This document shows, piece by piece, positions 7,497-16,069 of a stretch of DNA of 64,000 nt. Below the pieces are notes generated by a model. The model saw only the letters and a list, made by a program, of their open reading frames with translations, had not been told where the DNA came from and did not search any database. Positions within the stretch are counted from its first letter, which is position 1. Each line of letters starts with the position of its first letter. Made by a program: the position numbers and the translations under genes. This DNA is from Streptomyces uncialis (GTDB lineage: Bacteria; Actinomycetota; Actinomycetes; Streptomycetales; Streptomycetaceae). The stretch lies in the NCBI RefSeq assembly GCF_001905345.1, contig NZ_LFBV01000010.1, positions 472,224-536,223 on the forward strand, written 5' to 3'.

Positions 7497-10400
7497 GTGA
7501 GACTCAGGACAAAGGCGGGGGCCCTGGCCGTGGCCGTCATGGCGGGCGCCCTCGGCGGCGGCCCCAGCGCCTTCGGCCCGGTGGCGTCGAACGGTCCGAC
7601 CGCCGCCGGACCCGCCGAGCAGTCCGGCGCGCCCGTCGGCGCCACGCCCGGCGGCGTCCCGCAGCAGACCGGCAACGCCCCCGGTGCGAGCGGCGCGACG
7701 GCCCCCGCGCCCGTACCCGGGGTCTCCGGCGCCTCCGCGCTGACGCCCGGCGAACGGGTGAAGGCCGGGCCGGTGCCCGACGTATGGCCGCGCCCGCAGT
7801 ATCTGCGCCCCGGCAAGGCGTCCGCCCGGATCGGGGACGACGTGGTCCTCGTGACCGGTGACGGCACCGACGAGCGGGCCGTGGACACGCTGACCGGGAT
7901 GCTCACCGACGCGGGCGCCCGGCGGGTGACCCGGACCGCCGCGGACGACCCACTGCCCGCCGCGCCCGCCTTGGTGGTGCGCCTCGGGCAGGACACCGGG
8001 GTCGGTCCGCTGGGCGGCGGCAGCTTCGAGGCGCGGCTGGACGCCACGCTGCGCGCTCTCGGCACGCCCGCGCGCGGCGACATGCCGTCCGGCGGCTACC
8101 GGCTCGCGGTCGGCCGGGACGGCGGCCGGGACACCGTGGTGCTCGCGGGGACCGGCGAGGACGGCCTGTTCCACGCCGCGCAGACACTGCGTCAGCTCGT
8201 CGAGGGACGCCGTATCGCCTCCGTCGCGGTCCGGGACTGGCCCGGTTCGGCCGTGCGCGGGATGACCGAGGGCTTCTACGGCACCCCGTGGACCCGGGAA
8301 CAGCGTCTCGACCAGGTCGACTTCCTCAGCCGCACCAAGCAGAACCGCTATCTGTACGCGTCCGGGGACGACCTCTACCGTCAGGCGCGCTGGCGGGAGC
8401 CGTACCCGGCGGAGCAGCGCGCCATGTTCCGCGAGCTGGCCGACCGGGCGGAGCGCGGGCATGTCACCCTCGGCTGGGCGGTGGCTCCCGGGCAGGGCAT
8501 GTGTCTGTCGTCCGACGCCGACGTCAAGGCGCTCACCCGCAAGATGGACGCCATGTGGGCGCTGGGCTTCCGCGCCTTCCAGCTCCAGTTCCAGGACGTC
8601 AGCTACAGCGAGTGGCACTGCGCCCGGGACGCCCGCGCGTTCGGCTCCGGGCCCGAGGCGGCGGCGCAGGCCCATGCCCGGGTCGCCAACACGGTCGCCG
8701 GGTACCTCGCCGACCGCTACCCCGGCTCGGCGCCGCTGTCGCTGATGCCGACGGAGTACTACCAGGACGGCGCGACCCCCTACCGCCGCGCGCTCGCCGC
8801 CGAACTGGACCGCTCCGCGCGGCCCGGCGGCAAGGTGGAGATCGTATGGACCGGGGTCGGGGTGGTGCCCCGCACCATCACGGGCCGGGAACTCTCCGGG
8901 GCGCGGGCCGCGTTCGGGCACCCGCTGGTCACCATGGACAACTACCCGGTGAACGACTTCGCCCGGGACCGGGTCTTCCTCGGCCCCTATCTGGGCCGGG
9001 AGCCGGCCGTCGCGGGCGGTTCGGCGGCGCTGCTCGGCAACGCGATGCAGCAGCCGGTGGCGTCCCGCATCCCGCTGTTCACGGCCGCCGACTTCGCGTG
9101 GAACCCCCGCGCGTATCGGCCGGGCGAGTCCTGGCGGGCGGCGATCGCGGCGGTCGCCGAGGGCGGTACGGAACGGACCCGGGCGGCCGTCACCGCGCTC
9201 GCCGCGCACGACGCGTCATCGGTGCTGGGGGCGGAGGAGTCCGCGTATCTGCGTCCGGTCATCGACGCGTACTGGCGGAGCCGGCCGGCCCCCGGCAAGG
9301 AACGCGACAAGGCCGAACGCGCCCTGCGTGACGCGTTCACGGAGCTGGCCCGGGTGCCCCGTGACCTCGCGGGCACCGAGCTGTACGGGGAGGTGCGGCC
9401 GTGGGCCGACCAGCTCGCCCGGTACGGCACCGCCGGGCTCACCGCGCTGGATCTGCTGGCCGCGCAGGACCGGGGCGACGGTCCGGCGGCCTGGGCGCTG
9501 GCCCGGGACCTCGACCGCGCGGCGGCGACCCGGAAGGCCGCGACGGTGACCGTCGGGGCGGGTGTCCTGGAGCCCTTCCTGAAGCGGGCCCGTACCTCCT
9601 TCGACCACTGGTCGGGGGTGGCCCGTGAGCCGGACCCGACGGGCTCCGGCGACGGCCGGACGGTGCCCTTCGACCGTCCGCGCGAGCTGCTGGCCGTGAC
9701 CGTGCTCACCGAACCGGGCGTCTCCGGGACCGTCGAGGCGCTGGTGCCCGGGGCGGGCTGGCGGCGGCTGGGCGAGCTCGGTGGCGGTGGCTGGACGGAG
9801 CTGCGTGCGGATGCCCTCCGGGCCGAGGCGCTGCGGGTCTCCGGGCCGCAGCCGTCCCGGGTGCGGCATCTGGTCCCCTGGTACGCCGACACCCGCGCCA
9901 CCGCGTTCGCGCTGGCCCGCGAGGAGGCCGATGTGGCGATCGGCGGTGATCCGGCGCGGGTCGCCGTGCGGCTCACCTCGCAGCGGCCCGCCGCGGTGCG
10001 CGGCAAAATCACCGTGCGGGCGCCCGAGGGCATCGAGGTCCGGGTGCCCAAGGAGACGACCGTTCCCCGCGGTACCCGGCTGGACGTGCCGCTGAGCGTG
10101 TCCGCGGCGAAGGACACCCCCTCCGGCACGTACGACGTGGCCGTGTCCTTCGGCGGCGAGACCCGGGTGCTGACCGTCCGGGCCTTCCCCCGTACGGCCG
10201 GTCCGGATCTCGCGGCCGGGGCGCGGGCCGGTTCCTCCGGGGACGAGACCCCGGACTTCCCGGCCGCCGCGGTGGTGGACGGGGACCCCGCGACGCGGTG
10301 GTCCTCGCCCGTGGAGGACGACGCGTGGTGGCAGATGGAGCTGGCCGAGCCGGTGCGGCTCGGGATGGTCTCGCTGCGGTGGGAGGTGCACGCGTCCCGG

Positions 10401-10592
10401 TACCGGGTGCAGGTGTCGTCCGACGGTCGTACGTGGCGTACCGCCGCGACCGTCGCGGACGGGCGGGGCGGGACGGAGTCCGTCCGGATGGACGCGCGGG
10501 ATGTCCGGCACATCCGTGTCCAGATGGACCGCCGCGGGACGCGCTTCGGGTACTCCCTCTGGTCGGTCACGGCCCACGCGGTTCGTCCTTGA
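7497..10592 (+). CDS. Secreted beta-N-acetylglucosaminidase, GH84 family
   Basis: A 1031-residue exported enzyme. GTG at 7497 gives a signal peptide (VRLRTKAGALAVAVMAGAL) and follows GGGCGGA; the open frame further upstream lacks these. Domains: a GH20b-like N-terminal domain (about 97-245), the GH84 barrel (about 250-530) with RGMTEGFYGTPW and LQFQDVSYSEWHC, a helical bundle, an NEW3-type beta domain (about 800-900), and a C-terminal F5/8-type carbohydrate-binding module (about 905-1031, DGDPATRWSS). GH84 enzymes remove terminal GlcNAc using two adjacent Asp residues; here the first is Gln366 and the second is Asp367. The likely role is amino-sugar scavenging outside the cell. Actual activity with Gln366 is uncertain. 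Confidence 0.88.
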   Translation: MRLRTKAGALAVAVMAGALGGGPSAFGPVASNGPTAAGPAEQSGAPVGATPGGVPQQTGNAPGASGATAPAPVPGVSGASALTPGERVKAGPVPDVWPRPQYLRPGKASARIGDDVVLVTGDGTDERAVDTLTGMLTDAGARRVTRTAADDPLPAAPALVVRLGQDTGVGPLGGGSFEARLDATLRALGTPARGDMPSGGYRLAVGRDGGRDTVVLAGTGEDGLFHAAQTLRQLVEGRRIASVAVRDWPGSAVRGMTEGFYGTPWTREQRLDQVDFLSRTKQNRYLYASGDDLYRQARWREPYPAEQRAMFRELADRAERGHVTLGWAVAPGQGMCLSSDADVKALTRKMDAMWALGFRAFQLQFQDVSYSEWHCARDARAFGSGPEAAAQAHARVANTVAGYLADRYPGSAPLSLMPTEYYQDGATPYRRALAAELDRSARPGGKVEIVWTGVGVVPRTITGRELSGARAAFGHPLVTMDNYPVNDFARDRVFLGPYLGREPAVAGGSAALLGNAMQQPVASRIPLFTAADFAWNPRAYRPGESWRAAIAAVAEGGTERTRAAVTALAAHDASSVLGAEESAYLRPVIDAYWRSRPAPGKERDKAERALRDAFTELARVPRDLAGTELYGEVRPWADQLARYGTAGLTALDLLAAQDRGDGPAAWALARDLDRAAATRKAATVTVGAGVLEPFLKRARTSFDHWSGVAREPDPTGSGDGRTVPFDRPRELLAVTVLTEPGVSGTVEALVPGAGWRRLGELGGGGWTELRADALRAEALRVSGPQPSRVRHLVPWYADTRATAFALAREEADVAIGGDPARVAVRLTSQRPAAVRGKITVRAPEGIEVRVPKETTVPRGTRLDVPLSVSAAKDTPSGTYDVAVSFGGETRVLTVRAFPRTAGPDLAAGARAGSSGDETPDFPAAAVVDGDPATRWSSPVEDDAWWQMELAEPVRLGMVSLRWEVHASRYRVQVSSDGRTWRTAATVADGRGGTESVRMDARDVRHIRVQMDRRGTRFGYSLWSVTAHAVRP

Positions 10593-10608
10593 GGGTCACG
10601 GCGTCTGT

Positions 10609-10905
10609 CCGGCTGGGCGCACTTGTTCCCTGTGCGGGTCGCCTTCGCTTGCGCTTGTGAGGTCTGTCCGGCTGGGCGCGGTTGTTCCTGTGCCGTCGCT
10701 CGGTGGTTTTGCGCAGTTCCCCGCGCCCCTTTGGGGCGCGTTCTGTCGGTTCTTCGAGTCGGTGCCGGTCGGGATTCTCCGTCCTCGCTCCAACGCGCTC
10801 GGTACGGGCGTTCAGTGGCTGTAGTGGGGGCGTCGGAGTCTGCGGGCAGAGATTCCCGCCCACCCCCTCCCGCAGCCGAGCGACTGCACGAGGAGAGGAG
10901 TGCCC
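10609..10905 (-). repeat. Composite intergenic element, copy B (reverse orientation)
   Basis: The reverse complement of the element described at 1449-1722, with the same order of blocks. On the + strand it reads GTCGCCTTCGCTTGCGC (from 10638), GCGCAGTTCCCC, GCGCCCCTTTGGGGCGC (10729-10745), GGATTCTCCGTCCTCGCTCC and GCGGGCAGAGATTCCCGCCC. It lies directly behind the GH84 stop codon. Confidence 0.85.
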
Positions 10906-11052
10906 CCAAAGGGGCGCGGGGAACTGCGCGAGCAACCACGGGCCATCCGCAGCCGGAGGGGAACCGGAAGGGGCGCGGGGAACTGCGCAGCCACGAACGG
11001 CCTGGGCGGGAACAAGTACTCCCGGCACGGGAAACCTGGAAAGCGCAAGCGA
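10906..11052 (+). repeat. Partial copy of the hairpin-repeat family
   Basis: Two AGGGGCGCGGGGAACTGCGC-type cores (about 10911-10931 and 10972-10991) and a terminal AAGCGCAAGCGAAGGCG (11041-11057). With copy B it forms a back-to-back pair that fills the gap between the convergent GH84 and HNH genes, where it could terminate both. Confidence 0.75.
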
Positions 11053-11057
11053 AGGCG

Positions 11058-11594
11058 TCACGCCGAGACGCCGTCGATGCGGGCCATCACCGCGTCCGCG
11101 CCGTACGGCTGGAGGTAAGGGAGCCACCGCGGATCACGATGCCCCGTACCGATGATCCGCCACGCGAGCCCGCTCGGCGGCGCCGGCTGATGCCGCAGCC
11201 GCCACCCGATCTCCACCAGATGCCGGTCCGCCTTGACGTGATTGCAGCGACGGCACGACGCGACGACGTTGTCCCACGCATGCTGCCCCCCACGGCTGCG
11301 GGGGATCACATGGTCGACGCTGGTCGCGACCCCACCGCAGTACATGCACCGGCCGCCGTCCCGCGCGAAGAGGGCCCGCCGGGTCAAAGGAACGGGCCCC
11401 CGATAGGGGACCCGGACGAACCGCTTGAGGCGGACCACACTGGGCGCTGGCACCGTCACCGTCGCACTGTGCATGAAGGCGCCGGATTCCTCCAGGCAGA
11501 CCGCCTTGTTCTCCAGGACGAGGACGAGCGCGCGGCGCAGCGGTACGACGCCCAGCGGCTCGTACGACGCGTTGAGGACCAGGACATGCGGCAC
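11058..11594 (-). CDS. HNH endonuclease family protein
   Basis: 178 residues. GTG at 11594 follows a perfect AAGGAGG ribosome site; the longer open frame is not needed. The N-terminal domain starts VPHVLVLNASYEPLGVV. The HNH centre follows: GRCMYCGG and SCRRCNH supply a four-cysteine zinc site around DHVIPRSRGG (catalytic His) and the later Asn and His of the motif (WDNVV, CNHVKADRH). Proteins of this type are single conserved genes in actinomycetes and probably cut or nick DNA; the target is unknown. It is convergent with the GH84 gene, with repeats between. Confidence 0.9.
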   Translation of the reverse strand: MPHVLVLNASYEPLGVVPLRRALVLVLENKAVCLEESGAFMHSATVTVPAPSVVRLKRFVRVPYRGPVPLTRRALFARDGGRCMYCGGVATSVDHVIPRSRGGQHAWDNVVASCRRCNHVKADRHLVEIGWRLRHQPAPPSGLAWRIIGTGHRDPRWLPYLQPYGADAVMARIDGVSA

Positions 11595-12028
11595 GGATGC
11601 CTCCTTGTACGCCGGCGGCGCGTGGCTCGCGCCGGGACGATCTGATTCAGTCTCCCCTCTTGCCTGGTCGAAGCGCCACCACCTCCCGGTAACGGGGTGA
11701 GGGAGTTTTGCCCCGTACCCCCGCACCCGTCGCCCGAGCCGTCCGTTCCCGTGTGGCCGCACCCCTCGCCACCTGCCCGGGGTCCGGTCCCCGCGCGGCC
11801 CCGTGGCGGGCGCGCCGCCCGGTGTGGGGTCGGCCACAGCGGGGCCGGGGCCAGGGCTCGCTCCCGCCCAGGTGAAGCCTGCGGGCCACCCCCACCAAAG
11901 GCGCGATACGTGACGAAGCGGACATAGATCGGCCCGCACTGCCCCGTTAGTGTGGTGGGTCTGCCCGTTCCGTGCGCCTCGCGCTCGGCCCCGAGACGGG
12001 CGGGCCGCTACGCCTGGAGGTACCTGCC
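11595..12028. other. Divergent intergenic region, no gene seen
   Basis: 434 bp between the HNH and MscS genes that must hold both promoters. The sequence is C-rich. No clear repeat, hairpin or small gene is visible. Confidence 0.5.
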
Positions 12029-13090
12029 GTGTTCTTGTCCGTCCTGTCGGCCGCCGACACCGACCCGGGTCCCGTCACCCTGGAGGACGCGTCGGAGACG
12101 GCGACCAACGCGGCGAGCTGGGTCGAGCAGAACTGGTCCACCTGGCTGAGCATCGGCCTGCGGGTACTGCTGATCATCCTGATCGCGGTCGTCCTGCGGG
12201 TGGTCATCCGGCGCACGATCACCAAGCTGATAGACCGTATGAACCGCACCGTGCAGGCCGTGGACGGCACCGCGCTGGGCGGACTCCTCGTCAATGTGGA
12301 ACGCCGCCGCCAGCGCTCGCAGGCGATCGGTTCGGTGCTCCGCTCGGTGGCGTCGTTCGTGATACTCGGCACCGGCGCGCTGATGATCCTCTCCACGTTC
12401 CAGATCAATCTGGCCCCGCTGCTGGCGTCGGCCGGTGTCGCGGGTGTCGCGATCGGCTTCGGCGCGCGCAACCTCGTCACGGACTTCCTGTCCGGTGTCT
12501 TCATGATCCTGGAAGACCAGTACGGGGTGGGGGACAGCATCGACGCGGGGGTGGCCTCCGGCGAGGTCATCGAGGTCGGGCTGCGGGTGACGAAGCTGCG
12601 CGGCGACAACGGCGAGATCTGGTACGTCCGCAACGGCGAGGTCAAGCGGGTGGGCAACCTCTCGCAGGGCTGGTCCACGGCCGGTGTCGACGTGACCGTA
12701 CGGCCCAGCGAGGACCTGGACCGGGTCCGCGAGAAGCTCGCCGAGGTCGGTGCGCGGATGGCCAAGGACGAGCCGTGGAACGAGCAGTTGTGGGGCCCCA
12801 TCGAGATCCTCGGCCTGGACAGCGTGCTGCTGGACCAAATGGTGATCCGTGTCACCGCGAAGGCGATGCCGGGCAAGTCGCTCGGGGTGGAGCGGGAGCT
12901 GCGCTGGCGGATCAAGCGGGCATTCGACGAGGCGGGCATCCGTATCGTCGGCGGGCTGCCCGTACCGCAGGAAGGCGAGGCCCCCGCCGACCCGACCGCG
13001 GGGGTCGCCGCCCCGTCCGCCTACGCGAACGCCGCCTCGCCGCAGTCGATGGCCGCCTCCCCGATACCGCCGCAGAACCTCACCAAGTGA
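12029..13090 (+). CDS. MscS-family mechanosensitive ion channel
   Basis: A 353-residue membrane protein. GTG at 12029 is chosen because GGAGG ends eight bases upstream; the frame is open to 11972. Membrane helices lie at about 35-58 and 100-125. The pore helix and beta domain follow (LLASAGVAGVAIGFGARNLVTDFLSG, about 130-155, the hallmark of MscS TM3). The C-terminal alpha/beta part contains EVIEVGLRVTKLRGDNGEIWYVRNGEV. The tail is Pro/Ala-rich. MscS channels open under membrane tension and release solutes on hypo-osmotic shock. It is transcribed alone; its end is only nine bases from the convergent gene's stop. Confidence 0.92.
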   Translation: MFLSVLSAADTDPGPVTLEDASETATNAASWVEQNWSTWLSIGLRVLLIILIAVVLRVVIRRTITKLIDRMNRTVQAVDGTALGGLLVNVERRRQRSQAIGSVLRSVASFVILGTGALMILSTFQINLAPLLASAGVAGVAIGFGARNLVTDFLSGVFMILEDQYGVGDSIDAGVASGEVIEVGLRVTKLRGDNGEIWYVRNGEVKRVGNLSQGWSTAGVDVTVRPSEDLDRVREKLAEVGARMAKDEPWNEQLWGPIEILGLDSVLLDQMVIRVTAKAMPGKSLGVERELRWRIKRAFDEAGIRIVGGLPVPQEGEAPADPTAGVAAPSAYANAASPQSMAASPIPPQNLTK

Positions 13091-13099
13091 CCCGGGCGC

Positions 13100-13777
13100 T
13101 CAGCCGAGCGCGCCGATCACCCGCCCCAGGGCCTCCTGTTCGTCCTGGGGCAGCCACCGGCCCGCGTGCACCAGACCCAGCGCGGTGACCAGCCGGGCCC
13201 GGTCGTCCCGCGACCCGAGGTCCCCGAGGTGGGCGGGCAGGATCATCCCCAGCGCCTTGAGGTCCGCCCGCGCGCACAGCCGCGCCAGCAGTTCCCCGAG
13301 CCCGCTGTCCGTGTCCCGCGGCAAAGCCCCGCCGGTGGCCCGCAGCCCCTCCGCGACCGCGAACCGCATCCCCGTCGCGTACTCCCCCGGCGGCAGACCG
13401 TCCAGCCGCGCGGCGGCGCGTACGAACTGCTCACGCGCGAGGTCCGTCCGCCCCAGCTCCCGGTGGGCGCTGCCCAGGTTCAGATGCAGCGACGGATAGA
13501 AGCCCGTGACCCGTTCGTCGCCCACCCGGTCGGCCCGGTCGAGGCACTCCTGGTTCCAGCGGAGTACCCCTTCGGGGCTCGTCTGATGGCGGGCCAGGTA
13601 ATGCGCGGCGACACATGCCTCGTAGTCGTCGGCCGCGAGGTCCCACGCCCGTTCGAACAGTTCCCTGGCGTCGTCGGCGCGCCCCTCGGTCTCGGCGCGC
13701 ATCCCGTCGGCGCACAGCCGCACAGCCGCACCACCGCGTTCCCCGGGTTCATGACCCGTCCCCTTCCGAGGTCTCAC
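13100..13777 (-). CDS. TPR-like helical protein with disturbed N-terminus
   Basis: A helical-repeat protein (AREQFVRAAARLDGLPPGEY, LHLNLGSAHRELGRTDLAREQF) resembling tetratricopeptide repeats; its function is unknown. The in-frame GTG at 13777 lies inside the upstream MerR gene and has no ribosome site. A well-placed ATG at 13752, overlapping the MerR stop as ATGA behind GAAGGGGA, is out of frame here. Removing one copy of an 8-bp tandem duplication at 13711-13726 restores it, giving MNPGNAVVRLCADGMRAETEG. The gene may therefore be frameshifted at its start, or start internally at ATG 13702. It is co-oriented and coupled with the MerR-clamp gene. Confidence 0.7.
   Translation of the reverse strand: MRPRKGTGHEPGERGGAAVRLCADGMRAETEGRADDARELFERAWDLAADDYEACVAAHYLARHQTSPEGVLRWNQECLDRADRVGDERVTGFYPSLHLNLGSAHRELGRTDLAREQFVRAAARLDGLPPGEYATGMRFAVAEGLRATGGALPRDTDSGLGELLARLCARADLKALGMILPAHLGDLGSRDDRARLVTALGLVHAGRWLPQDEQEALGRVIGALG
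13711..13726 (-). repeat. 8-bp tandem duplication in the TPR gene start
   Basis: Two adjacent copies of CGCACAGC on the + strand (13711-13718 and 13719-13726). The copy number decides whether the ATGA-coupled start at 13752 is in frame with the downstream protein. Confidence 0.85.
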
Positions 13778-14804
13778 GGACGGGCATCACCAGGGTCGTG
13801 AAACTGCCCTGGTCGGCGGAGCGGACCGCCACAGGGCCGGTCGCGGAGCGGATCTCCAGCAGGACGTCCGGCCCGACCCCCGCGTCGACCGCCGCCAGCA
13901 GCACCTCCGGATCGAACGAGATCCGCAGCGGCGGCCCGTCGCACAGCGCACGCGGTACGGGCCCGCCCGGCCCCGCGAGTCCCCCGTCACCGGCCGACAG
14001 GGTGACGACCGGCCCCGACGCCCCGGCGAGGGCGCTGCGCAGTTCCGTCCGGTCCACGACGACCCGGTTCCGCACCGCCCCCAGCCCGTCCAGCACCACC
14101 CGCCAGTCCGGGTACTCCCCCGGGTGAACGGTCACGGTCCGGACCCCGTCCGGGCCCCGCAACAGCACCCCGTCCGGCCCCGCCTCGACCCGTACCTCCG
14201 GCCACCGCACCGCCCACCGCGCCAGTTCCCCTGCGTGCTCCGCCCCGACCAGGAACCCGCGCGGGCCGCCCGTATCCGCGTCCGCCCGCAGCGTCCTGAC
14301 CGCCAGCCGGTACCGGTCCGTCGCCACCAGCCGCACCTCCGGCCCGTCCACCTCCACAAGGACGCACCCCAGTACGGGGAACTCCTCCCGCACGGCCCCG
14401 CTCGCCGTGGCGGACACCACCTGCCGTACGGCGCTCGCGAACTCCGCCCCGCCGACACGCGCGGTGGCGACGCCCTCCGGCAGCTCCCGCAGCAACTCTC
14501 CCACGGCCTCACGAGCCGCCTCGGCCGTCTCCCGCATCCGCCGGGCATGCGCCTCCAGCAGCGCGCGGGCACCCGCCGGGTCCCCGTCGAGCACGGCCGT
14601 CACCTCGGCCAACGGCACCCCGGCCGCCCGCAACCGACGCACCCGTACGGCACGCTCCACCTGTCCCTCCGCGTAGAAGCGGTACCCCGTGTCCCCGTCC
14701 ACCCGCGCGGGCCGCAGCACCCCGCAGTCGTCGTAGAACCGCAAGGCTCCCGCACTGAGCCCCACACGCCGCCCGAACACCCCGATACTCATCAGCTCAT
14801 CCAC
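13749..14804 (-). CDS. MerR-type regulator fused to a DNA sliding-clamp-like domain
   Basis: 351 residues. The N-terminal 70 residues are a MerR helix-turn-helix (SIGVFGRRVGLSAGALRFYDDCGVLRPARV, then GYRFYAEGQVERAVRVRRLRAAGVPL), followed by a coiled helix (about 75-110). From about 120 to the end the sequence looks like the second and third domains of the DNA polymerase III beta clamp: VLGCVLVEVDGPEVRLVATDRYRLAVRTL, VHPGEYPDW, and a closing FTTLVMPVR like the clamp C-terminus. The start is GTG 14804; ATG 14792 is an alternative behind GGATGAG. The clamp-like half may bind a ligand or dimerise rather than encircle DNA. Its stop overlaps the next gene's ancestral start. Confidence 0.8.
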   Translation of the reverse strand: MDELMSIGVFGRRVGLSAGALRFYDDCGVLRPARVDGDTGYRFYAEGQVERAVRVRRLRAAGVPLAEVTAVLDGDPAGARALLEAHARRMRETAEAAREAVGELLRELPEGVATARVGGAEFASAVRQVVSATASGAVREEFPVLGCVLVEVDGPEVRLVATDRYRLAVRTLRADADTGGPRGFLVGAEHAGELARWAVRWPEVRVEAGPDGVLLRGPDGVRTVTVHPGEYPDWRVVLDGLGAVRNRVVVDRTELRSALAGASGPVVTLSAGDGGLAGPGGPVPRALCDGPPLRISFDPEVLLAAVDAGVGPDVLLEIRSATGPVAVRSADQGSFTTLVMPVRETSEGDGS

Positions 14805-14856
14805 ACCCCCACAGTCCCCCTTCCACCAACCCGAAGGTCAACCCACACCAACGAAA

Positions 14857-14886
14857 GAAGGACCCACCCCGGCGGGCGAGCCCTTC
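14857..14886 (-). terminator. Hairpin downstream of first DUF397 gene
   Basis: GAAGG (14857-14861) pairs with CCTTC (14882-14886) around a CCCC/GGGG-rich inner stem. On the reverse strand it is followed by TTTCG. It sits just after the DUF397 stop and resembles the terminator at 17168-17197. Confidence 0.55.
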
Positions 14887-14916
14887 TCCGATCACAGAAC
14901 AAGACGCGGCGACGCC

Positions 14917-15126
14917 TCAGACATCAGCCCGCCGCGCAAGCCCGACCAACCCGGCCCACCCCTCGACGCCCACCATGAGCACGGGCCCGGCGGCCACCTT
15001 GCTGTCCCGAACAGGCACGACCCCGTGCACGGCCGCGTGGCCGGGGGCCCATTCCACGCACTGGCCACCTTCACCACTGCTGTAGCTGGACCTGACCCAA
15101 CGTATGGCTGGAACCTGATGACTCAT
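14917..15126 (-). CDS. DUF397 protein
   Basis: 69 residues of the DUF397 family, abundant in Streptomyces: WVRSSYSSGEGGQCVEWAPG, then VPVRDSKVAAGPVLMV. Its ATG overlaps the stop of the upstream Scr1-type regulator by four bases (ATGA), so the two are translationally coupled. Pairs of this kind are often described as toxin-antitoxin-like or as developmental regulators of the WhiJ/BldB type; the biochemical role is unsettled. An 81-nt block at 14971-15051 is identical to one in the second DUF397 gene at 17277-17357. Confidence 0.9.
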   Translation of the reverse strand: MSHQVPAIRWVRSSYSSGEGGQCVEWAPGHAAVHGVVPVRDSKVAAGPVLMVGVEGWAGLVGLARRADV

Positions 15127-15947
15127 CTTGCGTACTCCTTAGCCCTGTCCCGTAGCAAGCTACGGGTCTTTTCCGGCGACAGTGCGTCTGCGCGAAGCCG
15201 CTCGAACCAAGCCGCCCCGCAAGCCACGACGGACGGGGAGTCGACCACGCGGCCCAGCCCCATCGCCTCCGTGTAGACAACGGGGCTCGACCCGTCCTGA
15301 TCGAACACGAGCAACGTGAACGCGTCTGCGGCAGGTGGCGCACCAGAATCGAACGGCAGGACCTGAAGCGTCACATTGGCGTCTTCCGAATCCTTGACGA
15401 GGTGTTCAAGCTGCTGGTGCATCACTTCGCGTCCCCCGACCTCCCGCCACAAGCAAGCCTCGTCCAACACGACCCACAGTAGAGGCGGATCAGGCCGCTC
15501 CAACACCGCTCTGCGGGCCAACCGAGCGCCTACCTTCTCCCGGATCTGCGCATCCCCCGCACGGGGATGCGCAGCGCGAAACAGAGCCTCCGCGTACTCC
15601 GGTGTCTGAAGGGGACCCATCACCAGGATCGGCGAGAAGTCCTGCACTTGAGTGGCCTTCTCCTCAAGACGCACGTACGGGATGAACCACTCCGGATGCC
15701 CCTGTTCACCCACCCGGACGAGAAGGCGGGTGAACCATCCCGACGTGTTGAAGTAGGCATCGCACCGCTCCGCGAACAGCGGGGACGGGAGCTGTCTGCC
15801 GTTCTTCACCTTGGACACATACGGCTCCTTGTATCCGACGAACGACGCCAGCTGCCGCTGCGTGGCCCCCTTGTGCCGCAATGCTTCCGCTACCTCGCGC
15901 CCGAACCACTCAAGGCCGTTCGCAGGAGCTTCCATCCCTTCGCTCAT
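15123..15947 (-). CDS. Scr1/WhiJ-type helix-turn-helix regulator
   Basis: 274 residues. Start ATG 15947 behind GGGAG; the frame is open to 16058 without a ribosome site. The N-terminal XRE helix-turn-helix (TQRQLASFVGYKEPYVSKVK, about 28-50) is followed by the Scr1-type domain common in Streptomyces: TPEYAEALFRAAHP, ERPDPPLLWVVLDEACLWR, VTLQVLPFDSG, and VVYTEAMG. It forms a coupled pair with the DUF397 gene and is divergent from a run of tiny genes. It probably represses its own promoter region, with activity modulated by the DUF397 partner. Confidence 0.9.
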   Translation of the reverse strand: MSEGMEAPANGLEWFGREVAEALRHKGATQRQLASFVGYKEPYVSKVKNGRQLPSPLFAERCDAYFNTSGWFTRLLVRVGEQGHPEWFIPYVRLEEKATQVQDFSPILVMGPLQTPEYAEALFRAAHPRAGDAQIREKVGARLARRAVLERPDPPLLWVVLDEACLWREVGGREVMHQQLEHLVKDSEDANVTLQVLPFDSGAPPAADAFTLLVFDQDGSSPVVYTEAMGLGRVVDSPSVVACGAAWFERLRADALSPEKTRSLLRDRAKEYAR

Positions 15948-15963
15948 GCGTTCAACTCCCTTG

Positions 15964-15985
15964 TTTTCCACATGGTTTGGAAACC
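15964..15985. promoter_or_regulatory. AT-rich inverted repeat in the divergent promoter region
   Basis: TTTTCCA (15964-15970) faces TTTGGAAA (15976-15983), and GGTTTGGAAACC (15974-15985) is itself nearly symmetric. This is the most AT-rich spot for several kilobases and lies between the regulator start (15947) and the divergent small genes. It is a good candidate for autoregulation; unproven. Confidence 0.45.
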
Positions 15986-16069
15986 GTTTTCCCCTTCCTA
16001 AGGGTACGCCGATCCGGTCACTCTGGGTGTCGATCCGAACACCGAAGAAGTCCCGCAAAGGCCATCACC

